Source of the DNA: Ghiorsea sp.
GTDB taxonomy: Bacteria > Pseudomonadota > Zetaproteobacteria > Mariprofundales > Mariprofundaceae
Length of the DNA stretch: 12,252 nucleotides
Assembly: GCA_027019685.1 (NCBI GenBank)
Contig: JALUWH010000149.1
Span: 1 to 12,252, forward strand
Reading direction: 5' to 3'
The position numbers and the translations under genes are program-made. Below, one piece after another: positions 1 to 5,050 of this stretch. Under the pieces are notes generated by a model. That model was not told where the DNA came from, ran no database searches, and saw only the letters and a program-made list of their open reading frames with translations. Position 1 is the first letter of the stretch, and each line of letters starts with the position of its first letter.

Positions 1-84
1 TGGTTATGGACGTACAACAATGAGAGACCTAATATGGCTCTTGGTGGCATTACGCCTAAGCAAAAGCTAGCGTTAGCTGCATAA
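1..84 (+). CDS. IS3-family transposase (OrfB), C-terminal fragment
   Basis: Frame 1 is open from the window edge to TAA at 82-84. It encodes 27 residues that include YNNERPNMALGGITPKQKL. This is the typical C-terminal tail of IS3-family DDE integrases, downstream of the catalytic Glu. Only the tail is present because the window cuts the gene, so completeness of the element cannot be judged. The fragment places an insertion sequence just upstream of the sulfur island. The reading is made from the tail motif alone, which is well conserved. Confidence 0.82.
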   Translation, partial: WLWTYNNERPNMALGGITPKQKLALAA

Positions 85-129
85 TGATTTTCTACTTATA
101 AATGCGAACACTTATGGGTGGATTACCCA
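85..129 (+). mobile_element. Probable right end of the IS3-family element
   Basis: The non-coding tail after the transposase stop ends in TGGGTGGATTACCCA (115-129). A G-rich stretch followed by GGATTAC resembles the terminal inverted repeats I remember for some IS3-family members. The left end lies outside the window, so neither the inverted repeat nor a target-site duplication can be checked. The exact boundary, roughly 125-129, is inferred. Confidence 0.4.
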
Positions 130-212
130 GAACCCAAAGAAAAATAAGATTAGCCATGGCTTAAATAATGGTGCAACCGTAGATGCTTTTTTACTTAGCG
201 CTTACGCTCAAT

Positions 213-236
213 ATATCATGTATTGCTAATATAATA
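213..236 (+). promoter_or_regulatory. Putative operator/promoter of the ArsR gene, copy 1 of a shared 24-bp motif
   Basis: ATATCA, two variable bases, TATTGCTAATATA, one variable base and TA recur at 2356-2379, with 21 of 24 positions identical. The core contains the dyad TATT-N3-AATA. A good -10 hexamer, TATAAT, lies at 230-235, so a protein bound here would block polymerase. It sits 10 bp before the ATG of an ArsR-family repressor, a classic autoregulatory position. No convincing -35 box was found. That this is the ArsR protein's operator is inference. Confidence 0.55.
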
Positions 237-246
237 AGCTTCATTT

Positions 247-564
247 ATGATTCGGCGCATGGAAATGATACCTAAAGAACAAATACAAACAGCAAGTGAA
301 GGTTTGAAAGCCATAGCGCATGAAGTGCGCTTATCTGTGTTGTGCCACTTAACCGATGGTCCACTTTGTGTTCATGATTTGATTGAACGCACAGGTTCTT
401 CACAGTCTAACTTGTCACAACACTTATCAAAAATGCGTATGATGGGCATTTTGAATCATGAAAAACGTGGGCAGCAAGTATATTATAGTATTGCGAACCC
501 TCAGTTTGAAACTTTGTTGCAAGCGTTGCAAAACATTTACTGTCCAGATGTTTGTGGCCGTTAA
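247..564 (+). CDS. ArsR-family repressor, BigR/SqrR/YgaV-like persulfide sensor
   Basis: A 105-residue winged-helix repressor with the recognition region SSQSNLSQHLSKMRMMG at about 51-67. Cysteines are C33 (VLCHL), C41, C99 (YCPD) and C103. C33 and C99 are 66 residues apart, the same spacing as the sensing pairs of BigR (C42/C108) and SqrR (C41/C107). Those repressors release DNA when the pair forms a disulfide or polysulfide. The extra C41-V-H-D resembles a degenerate metal-binding CxCD motif of classic ArsR proteins, so metalloid sensing is an alternative. Neighbours (YgaP-like pair, rhodaneses, persulfide dioxygenase) favour sulfide/persulfide sensing. There is no clear ribosome-binding site; starts at M5 (259) or M7 (265) are possible. 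Confidence 0.85.
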   Translation: MIRRMEMIPKEQIQTASEGLKAIAHEVRLSVLCHLTDGPLCVHDLIERTGSSQSNLSQHLSKMRMMGILNHEKRGQQVYYSIANPQFETLLQALQNIYCPDVCGR

Positions 565-600
565 ACCAATTATTTTTAATAATAGAAAAGGAGTATTGAA

Positions 601-816
601 ATGTCAGTAGAACGTATTATTCATATTGTAGCAGGATTTTTTATCATGTTATCCGTATTTTTATCAGGTGCACCATTGAGTGAGCCTACATGGTTATGGT
701 TCACTTTGTTTGTAGGTGCAAACCTTTTCCAATCAGGTCTTACCCAGTGGTGTTTGATGGGAATTATCTTGAGAAAACTGGGCTTGAAATCTGAAGCTGC
801 TTGTAAGAGCTGTTAA
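601..816 (+). CDS. DUF2892 (YgaP-like) inner-membrane protein
   Basis: A 71-residue protein with two hydrophobic helices, about 7-24 (IHIVAGFFIMLSVFLSG) and 30-50 (TWLWFTLFVGANLFQSG). It ends in the QWCLMGIILRKLG pattern of DUF2892, the membrane domain found C-terminally in E. coli YgaP. Cysteines C51, C68 and C71 are present, and the C-terminal CKSC is unusual. A strong AAGGAGT ribosome-binding site lies about 6 bases upstream. Its stop codon abuts the ATG of the next gene, a membrane-anchored rhodanese, so the two probably act together as a split YgaP. The molecular role of the DUF2892 domain is not firmly known. Confidence 0.85.
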   Translation: MSVERIIHIVAGFFIMLSVFLSGAPLSEPTWLWFTLFVGANLFQSGLTQWCLMGIILRKLGLKSEAACKSC

Positions 817-1215
817 ATGATGGATTGGGTTCAAAATAACGTACCACTTGTTATTGCTTTTGCGATAATGGGTTGGATGATTTATGCACGGGTGGTAAAA
901 CCGAAAATGTTAGGTATTAAAAAAATGACAGCAGGGGCTTACTCTGATTTTGATGAAAATCATACATTGGTTGATGTGCGCTCAACGGGTGAATGGCGGG
1001 GTGGTCACCCTGCCAATGCAATGCATATCCCACTCAATGAGTTTGAGCAAAAAATGAGAAAAATACCTAAAGATAAACCGCTTATTCTAATCTGCGCTTC
1101 GGGTATGCGTTCATCCATGGCGGCAAGTATAGCGGCAAAAGCAGGTTATAAAGATGTTTATAATTTTGCTGGTGGTTTTGGCAGCTGGTGTGCAGCTCAG
1201 CTTCCACGAAAGTGA
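817..1215 (+). CDS. Membrane-anchored rhodanese (YgaP-like sulfurtransferase)
   Basis: A 132-residue protein with one N-terminal transmembrane helix (about 9-25) and a single rhodanese domain (about 36-130). VDVRSTGEW (52-60) is the substrate-pocket motif. The active loop CASGMR (93-98) has nucleophile C93 and R98, with GG-W at the C-terminal end. Basic residues (ARVVKPK, IKK) after the helix put the catalytic domain in the cytoplasm by the positive-inside rule. The start codon abuts the DUF2892 stop, implying translational coupling. It would carry a persulfide on C93 and transfer sulfane sulfur to acceptors such as glutathione or sulfite. In E. coli the same two modules are fused in YgaP under YgaV, the homologue of the ArsR protein encoded here. 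Confidence 0.9.
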   Translation: MMDWVQNNVPLVIAFAIMGWMIYARVVKPKMLGIKKMTAGAYSDFDENHTLVDVRSTGEWRGGHPANAMHIPLNEFEQKMRKIPKDKPLILICASGMRSSMAASIAAKAGYKDVYNFAGGFGSWCAAQLPRK

Positions 1216-1234
1216 TTTGAGAAGGTGATTTAGT

Positions 1235-1879
1235 TTGCCTCAAGCTTTTGAGTGCGATGATGCTTTACGGCTGATGCAAGAAGCGGGTGCCAATACTTTG
1301 AGTGTACCCGCTGGCTCAGTTATTTTTCATGATGGTGATGAATGTAATACATATGTATTGGTAACATCTGGATCCATTCGTGTGCAAAAAAATGACCCCA
1401 ACGGCAGAGAAATTCTTTTATACCGTGTTGAAGAAGGGCAAAACTGTATGCTCACAAGTATTTGTGTATTGGGTAAACAGCCATACCCCGCAGAAGGTAT
1501 TGCTGAGACTGACGTTGAAATGCTTGTTTTGTCCATTTCAGCATTTGATGAGATGCTGATTAAATCAGCAAGTTTCAGGCAATGTGTCATGCGAAATATT
1601 GGTCGACGTATTGCAGATTTAATGGCACTTTTAGAAGATGTTGCCTTTGGACGTATGGATGTACGTTTAGCAAAATTCCTTCTTAAATATCAACAAGAAA
1701 ATAAAGGTTTAATTTGTTGCACACATAAACAAATTGCCATTGAACTTGGTACTGTTCGAGAGGTAATTAGCCGTTTACTCAAGGATTTTGAACGAAAGGC
1801 ATGGGTTAACTTGAGTCGAAATAAGGTGCAAATATTAGAGATTAAGGCTTTGCAAAACCTCGTTTCTGCTTCAAAGTAA
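1235..1879 (+). CDS. Crp/Fnr-family transcriptional regulator with cysteine pair
   Basis: A 214-residue regulator with a cNMP-type beta-barrel sensor domain (about 14-125), a dimerisation helix (about 118-150) and a C-terminal helix-turn-helix (THKQIAIELGTVREVISR, 163-180). Seven cysteines include C71 and C77 in NCMLTSIC beside the putative ligand pocket, and C161/C162 before the helix-turn-helix. Fnr's N-terminal 4Fe-4S cysteine cluster is absent, so a simple oxygen-sensing Fnr is unlikely; thiol or persulfide sensing at C71/C77 is a reasonable inference. The TTG start at 1235 is supported by GAAGGTGA at 1221-1228; the next in-frame ATG (residue 14) would truncate the barrel. It lies 19 bp after the rhodanese, probably in the same transcript. 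Confidence 0.88.
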   Translation: MPQAFECDDALRLMQEAGANTLSVPAGSVIFHDGDECNTYVLVTSGSIRVQKNDPNGREILLYRVEEGQNCMLTSICVLGKQPYPAEGIAETDVEMLVLSISAFDEMLIKSASFRQCVMRNIGRRIADLMALLEDVAFGRMDVRLAKFLLKYQQENKGLICCTHKQIAIELGTVREVISRLLKDFERKAWVNLSRNKVQILEIKALQNLVSASK

Positions 1880-1899
1880 CATTGTCACTGAATAAATGA

Positions 1900-1920
1900 T
1901 GTGCATGATTATGATGCACA
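1900..1920. promoter_or_regulatory. Inverted repeat upstream of the lipoprotein rhodanese
   Basis: Perfect 7-bp arms TGTGCAT (1900-1906) and ATGCACA (1914-1920) are separated by 7 bases. There is no T-run after it, so it is a poor terminator. The dyad is 21 bp long with a TGTG...CACA outline, the general architecture of Crp/Fnr-family operators, and it follows directly after a Crp/Fnr gene. Binding by that regulator is inference. Confidence 0.45.
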
Positions 1921-1958
1921 AGCTGTTTACAGAGTTTAATAGATTATAGGAGTGTTAT

Positions 1959-2348
1959 ATGAAACGTAGTATATTTGTTGTATTGTTATTATCATTATTT
2001 TTATCGGCTTGTGACCAAGGTGAGCCGAAAGGTTACAGTATTATTTCTGTGCCTGATGCTTATCAGTTGGTGAAAGCCGCTGATAAAAATACCATGTTTT
2101 TAGATGTGCGAACGCCTGGTGAATACCAAAGTGGACATGTTCCTCATGCTAAACTTATTCCTGTGCAAACATTAGCCAATCGCTTAAATGAAGTTCCTAA
2201 AGACAAAAAGGTTATTGTGTACTGTGAATCTGGCGTTAGAGCAGGTCGGGCTGCGGAACTATTGGTTAGCCAAGGTTATACCAATATTTTAAGCATGAAA
2301 GCGAGCATGCGAGGCTGGCGCTCAGCAGGTTTACCAACAGAAAAGTAA
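1959..2348 (+). CDS. Rhodanese-domain lipoprotein (periplasmic face)
   Basis: A 129-residue protein. Residues 1-17 are a lipoprotein signal peptide with lipobox L-S-A-C18. Asp at +2 (D19) is the classic inner-membrane retention signal in enterobacteria, so the mature protein is likely held on the periplasmic face of the inner membrane. The rhodanese domain runs from about 27 to 127, with LDVRTPGEY (48-56) and active loop CESGVR (89-94; nucleophile C89, R94). A strong AGGAG site lies at 1948-1952. It is the closest look-alike in the window to the periplasmic rhodanese at 2742-3161 (both end in GW-x-AG-P-EK), suggesting duplication. Likely role: accepting or donating sulfane sulfur outside the cytoplasm; substrate unknown. 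Confidence 0.9.
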   Translation: MKRSIFVVLLLSLFLSACDQGEPKGYSIISVPDAYQLVKAADKNTMFLDVRTPGEYQSGHVPHAKLIPVQTLANRLNEVPKDKKVIVYCESGVRAGRAAELLVSQGYTNILSMKASMRGWRSAGLPTEK

Positions 2349-2355
2349 TATCATT

Positions 2356-2379
2356 ATATCAACTATTGCTAATATATTA
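2356..2379 (+). promoter_or_regulatory. Putative operator/promoter, copy 2 of the shared 24-bp motif
   Basis: This matches the sequence ahead of the ArsR gene (213-236) at 21 of 24 positions: ATATCA, two different bases, TATTGCTAATATA, one different base, TA. It lies 47 bp before the cytosolic rhodanese start, immediately upstream of a second dyad (2385-2402). This implies that the genes from 2426 onward have their own promoter, co-regulated with the ArsR gene. No canonical -35 hexamer is evident. Confidence 0.55.
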
Positions 2380-2384
2380 TTTTT

Positions 2385-2402
2385 TTGTACAGTTTCGTAC
2401 AA
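2385..2402. promoter_or_regulatory. TTGTAC-N6-GTACAA dyad upstream of the cytosolic rhodanese
   Basis: Perfect 6-bp arms TTGTAC (2385-2390) and GTACAA (2397-2402) flank a 6-base spacer, 23 bp before the ATG. The dyad sits just downstream of the 24-bp shared motif, in the region where transcription would start. It may be a second operator, for instance for the Crp/Fnr-type regulator, or an RNA hairpin in the leader. No T-run follows, so termination is unlikely. Confidence 0.4.
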
Positions 2403-2425
2403 TTTGAAAGCTAGGAGTAAATAGA

Positions 2426-2737
2426 ATGGAAGTTTCAGTACAAGATTTTCATCATGTTGTAGAAACAGGTGACTTTGATTATTGGGTAGATGTGCGAACC
2501 CCAGAAGAGTTTTCAGCACTACGAGCAGATTGTGTATTGGTAAAGAATCATCCCTTGGATCAAATTGACACATTGGATTTACCCAAGGATGCTAATATTT
2601 ATCTAAGCTGCCGTTCTGGTGCACGCTCTGGACAAGCACAAAGACTATTGATGCATAAAGGCTATAATCATGTCACCAATGTGATGGGTGGTATTATGGC
2701 ATGGGAAGCTGCAGGCTACCCAACAACACAAGGGTAA
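2426..2737 (+). CDS. Cytosolic single-domain rhodanese
   Basis: A 103-residue protein with no signal peptide or membrane helix. It is essentially one rhodanese domain: VDVRTPEEF (21-29), active loop CRSGAR (62-67; C62, R67) and GG-x2-AWEAAGYP near the C-terminus. An additional cysteine, C36, could act as a second thiol. AGGAG precedes the ATG with good spacing. A 4-bp gap links it to the periplasmic rhodanese downstream, so the two are co-transcribed, one for each side of the membrane. A GlpE/YgaP-like thiosulfate or persulfide sulfurtransferase role is expected from the family; partner and substrate are not visible. Confidence 0.9.
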   Translation: MEVSVQDFHHVVETGDFDYWVDVRTPEEFSALRADCVLVKNHPLDQIDTLDLPKDANIYLSCRSGARSGQAQRLLMHKGYNHVTNVMGGIMAWEAAGYPTTQG

Positions 2738-2741
2738 GCGT

Positions 2742-3161
2742 ATGTTTATCAAAAAACAAATACTCGTAATCTTTGCTATGCTGTTGATGTTTTCAACACA
2801 ATCTATGGCTTGTGGCATGGGTGAAGTAACAGCAGAAGGTTATGAAAACACTTCAATTACCCATGCGTATCAGCATTGGAGCCAAGGTAAACACACACAG
2901 ATACCTTTTGCGTTTGTTGATGTGCGAACAGCTCAAGAATATAAGGCTGGGCATATCCCTGGTGCCATTAATATTCCTGTTTCAGATATTGCAATGCGCA
3001 TGAATGAGTTGCCTAAAAACAAGCAGCTTTATGTGTACTGTCATTCAGGTGTTCGTGCAGCAAAAGCATCTGCATTGTTAGCCAAAGCAGGTTTTCATGT
3101 AGAGAATATGCCTGATAGTATGGAAGGCTGGAAAGCAGCAGGTTATCCCATAGAAAAATAA
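2742..3161 (+). CDS. Periplasmic rhodanese
   Basis: Starting at ATG 2742 (AGGGTAAG upstream) gives 139 residues with a clean signal peptide: basic MFIKK, hydrophobic core ILVIFAMLLMF, and likely cleavage after SMA at 23. The longer frame from 2688 would bury that signal in the preceding gene, so the shorter start is preferred. The residue after cleavage is C24, but Ser at -3 makes this a poor lipobox. The rhodanese domain spans about 35-137, with VDVRTAQEY (59-67) and active loop CHSGVR (100-105; C100, R105). A rho-independent terminator follows. This is the second exported rhodanese in the cluster. Confidence 0.9.
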   Translation: MFIKKQILVIFAMLLMFSTQSMACGMGEVTAEGYENTSITHAYQHWSQGKHTQIPFAFVDVRTAQEYKAGHIPGAINIPVSDIAMRMNELPKNKQLYVYCHSGVRAAKASALLAKAGFHVENMPDSMEGWKAAGYPIEK

Positions 3162-3167
3162 TGATAA

Positions 3168-3196
3168 GGCAGCCTGCATGCGTAGGCTGTCTTTTT
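3168..3196 (+). terminator. Rho-independent terminator after the rhodanese genes
   Basis: An 8-bp stem, GGCAGCCT (3168-3175) pairing with AGGCTGTC (3184-3191) with one G-U pair, has an 8-base loop and is followed by five T (3192-3196). It lies just after the periplasmic rhodanese stop and before the dioxygenase, so the dioxygenase may depend on read-through or on its own promoter in the 34 bp that remain. Confidence 0.8.
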
Positions 3197-3230
3197 ATGT
3201 GAATAAACTTATCTAATAAGGAGACACATC

Positions 3231-3923
3231 ATGATATTTAGACAACTGTTTGATGAAGCAACATGGACTTATACTTATATTGTAGCAGATGAAACCTCAA
3301 AAGAAGCATTGATTATTGATGCAGTACTGGAAAAATTTGAGCGTGATGCTGCTTTGATTGCAGAGCTTGGCTTGAAATTGAAGTATGCTGTAGAAACACA
3401 TGTACATGCCGATCATATTACAGGTGCGGGCATGTTGCGAGAGCGTACAGGATGTAAAACAGGAGTTGCAGCATCAGAAAATGTTGATTGTGCTGATATT
3501 CATTTGCATGATAATGATGTGCTTAATTTGGGCGACTTAGAAATAAAAGTAATCACGACACCAGGTCATACATCAGGTTGCTTAACGTTTGTGTGCGAAA
3601 ACAAAGTGTTTACAGGTGATGCTTTATTTATTCGTGGTTGTGGTCGCACTGATTTCCAAGCTGGTGATGCAGATACATTATATACCTCAATCACTGAAAA
3701 GATTTTCCCTTTGGGTGATGAAAAAGAAGTCTACCCAGGTCATGATTATAAAGGTATGACCATGTCTACTATTGCGGAAGAAAAAGTACTTAATCCGCGG
3801 ATAAAGTTGGGCAGGGATGGTTTTGTCGAATTGATGAACAACTTAAACTTGCCTATGCCTAAACATATTCAAAAAGCAGTACCTGCAAACCAAGTTTGTG
3901 GTTTGATTGAAGGGCAAGGCTAA
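3231..3923 (+). CDS. ETHE1-like persulfide dioxygenase (metallo-beta-lactamase fold)
   Basis: A 230-residue cytosolic enzyme with the motif THVHADH (56-62). Predicted mononuclear Fe(II) ligands, by analogy to human ETHE1, are H57, H113 (TPGHTSG) and D130 (TGDALF). The signature RGCGRTDFQ (135-143) and YPGHDY with H171 are present. Length and motifs fit the ETHE1/bacterial PDO class rather than glyoxalase II. The reaction known for the family is oxidation of glutathione persulfide with O2 to sulfite and GSH. An AGGAG site precedes the ATG. Sulfite so made could be combined with persulfide by rhodaneses to give thiosulfate or exported by the TauE-type protein downstream. About 11 further cysteine or methionine sites carry no obvious motif. 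Confidence 0.93.
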   Translation: MIFRQLFDEATWTYTYIVADETSKEALIIDAVLEKFERDAALIAELGLKLKYAVETHVHADHITGAGMLRERTGCKTGVAASENVDCADIHLHDNDVLNLGDLEIKVITTPGHTSGCLTFVCENKVFTGDALFIRGCGRTDFQAGDADTLYTSITEKIFPLGDEKEVYPGHDYKGMTMSTIAEEKVLNPRIKLGRDGFVELMNNLNLPMPKHIQKAVPANQVCGLIEGQG

Positions 3924-3968
3924 GGTCTCGAAGAGAAGTTTGAACTAAGCTGTTTCTAAATAAGTAAA

Positions 3969-4027
3969 TTTATGATTTATTCAAGTTTTTCTAAGCAACA
4001 ATGGTAAAAAGAAGCATAAATCATAAA
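3969..4027. repeat. 12-bp perfect inverted repeat with 35-base loop
   Basis: TTTATGATTTAT at 3969-3980 is the exact reverse complement of ATAAATCATAAA at 4016-4027. The 35-base interior could pair partly (five T against five A). It is AT-rich and without a T-run, downstream of the dioxygenase and upstream of a real terminator. It may be an mRNA 3' stabilising structure or a small mobile relic. Confidence 0.55.
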
Positions 4028-4067
4028 GTTACATGGTAGAGTAATTACGGGTATTGATTGAGTACCG

Positions 4068-4099
4068 TTGATGGTTTGCTAAAGCCATCAAACTTTTTT
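4068..4099 (+). terminator. Rho-independent terminator of the dioxygenase transcript
   Basis: TTGATGGTTT (4068-4077) pairs with AAGCCATCAA (4082-4091) over 10 bp including one G-U, with tetraloop GCTA. AC and then six T (4094-4099) follow. It ends transcription 145 bp after the dioxygenase stop, so the exporter operon needs its own promoter. Confidence 0.78.
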
Positions 4100-4185
4100 A
4101 AGAAGCGCTTAGCAATCATTGCCACTACAAAAGGAATTCATTTAAACAAGTGGTAACTGGTGAAAAAGTATACCTTTTTTGATAT

Positions 4186-4205
4186 ATAAAATGTACGAAT
4201 TTTAT
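4186..4205. promoter_or_regulatory. ATAAAAT-N6-ATTTTAT dyad upstream of the exporter gene
   Basis: Perfect 7-bp arms at 4186-4192 and 4199-4205 flank GTACGA. The left arm overlaps a TATAAA-like -10 sequence. The site is 37 bp before the exporter ATG and is the best candidate operator for this operon. It does not closely match the 24-bp motif at 213 and 2356. Chance is possible in such AT-rich DNA. Confidence 0.35.
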
Positions 4206-4242
4206 TTTTTAAAAATAATTTGATAGTGAGGGTATTAAACCT

Positions 4243-5046
4243 ATGGAAACAATGATGATTTTTGGCTTAATAAGCGCTGTATTTATGGGTATGACACTAG
4301 GCATATTTGGGGCTGGTGGTTCGATATTGACTGTGCCTATCCTTGTGTTTTTAATGAGTGTACCAGCTTCTGAAGCTACAGCATATTCATTGTTTATCGT
4401 AGGTATCACAGCTCTTTTTGGTGCATATTCTTATTATAAAAAGGATTTAATACGCTTTAAAATTGGGTTTATTTTTGCTATCCCTGCTTTTATTGGTGTT
4501 TATAGTGTACGGCTGATGCTTATGCCTGCGCTTCCTGAGCATATTGCCAATTTTGGTGACTATAGTTTAAATAAAGATGAGCTGGTATTGATTGTCTTTT
4601 CAGTGATTATGATTATGGCGGCTTACTCTATGATTAAACCTTCTAAGGCTGATGTTGTTGGTAAGAAAAAACAGTTAAATTTTCCATTGATTGCTGTTGA
4701 AGGGTTGGTTGTTGGTTCGGTGACTGGTTTTGTTGGTGCAGGTGGTGGATTTTTAATTATTCCTGCCTTGGTTGTGCTTGCAGGCCTGGGCATGAAAGAG
4801 GCTGTGGGTACATCGTTGATGATTATTGCTTTTAAATCTATTTTAGGGTTTATTGGTGATATTCAATCAGGTATGGTCATTGATTGGGTTTTATTGTTTG
4901 AAGTTACAGGTTTATCTATTATTGGCGCACTTATTGGTGAGCGTTTGAGCCGTAATCTTGATGGGGATAAACTCAAACCTGTGTTCGGTTATTTTGTATT
5001 AGTGATGGGTATTGGTATGTTATTGCGTGAAGTATTTGAGGGTTGA
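4243..5046 (+). CDS. TauE/SafE-family sulfite/organosulfur anion exporter
   Basis: A 267-residue polytopic inner-membrane protein with roughly 7-8 hydrophobic helices in two repeated halves. Each half opens with the family's glycine-rich motif: GIFGAGGSILTVPIL (about 20-34) and GFVGAGGGFLIIPAL (about 161-175). The family carries sulfite, sulfoacetate, thiosulfate or related anions out of, or sometimes into, the cell; substrate cannot be read from sequence. Its place beside a sulfite-producing dioxygenase favours sulfite or thiosulfate export. GAGGG lies about 10 bases before the ATG, somewhat far; ATG codons 4 and 5 are alternatives. It is the first gene of a five-gene operon. Confidence 0.88.
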   Translation: METMMIFGLISAVFMGMTLGIFGAGGSILTVPILVFLMSVPASEATAYSLFIVGITALFGAYSYYKKDLIRFKIGFIFAIPAFIGVYSVRLMLMPALPEHIANFGDYSLNKDELVLIVFSVIMIMAAYSMIKPSKADVVGKKKQLNFPLIAVEGLVVGSVTGFVGAGGGFLIIPALVVLAGLGMKEAVGTSLMIIAFKSILGFIGDIQSGMVIDWVLLFEVTGLSIIGALIGERLSRNLDGDKLKPVFGYFVLVMGIGMLLREVFEG

Positions 5047-5050
5047 TAAC

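Larger units (their letters stand above)
3924..4242. other. 319-bp intergenic region with inverted repeats, no gene
   Basis: No convincing coding sequence was found. In order it holds: a perfect 12-bp inverted repeat (3969-3980 and 4016-4027), a terminator (4068-4099), a weak 8-bp hairpin with arms near 4117 and 4150 (TTGCCACT/AGTGGTAA with one G-U), an ATAAAAT/ATTTTAT dyad (4186-4205) and an adjacent AT palindrome (4202-4218). It separates the rhodanese/dioxygenase block from the exporter operon. Confidence 0.7.

Noticed and set aside
1327..1590. 87-codon minus-strand frame
   Set aside because: It lies wholly inside the Crp/Fnr gene, has no ribosome-binding site and a low-complexity Ser/Ile translation.
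2688..2741. Upstream extension of the periplasmic rhodanese reading frame
   Set aside because: It overlaps the preceding rhodanese gene in another frame and would place a non-signal segment before a clean signal peptide; ATG 2742 has a ribosome-binding site.
817..3161. Possibility that the rhodaneses are one gene broken by frameshifts
   Set aside because: Each has its own start, ribosome-binding site, targeting signal and complete active site, so they are separate genes.
5012..5050. Upstream extension of the secreted unknown protein
   Set aside because: It overlaps the exporter gene and displaces the signal peptide; ATG 5051 follows GAGGG at proper spacing.
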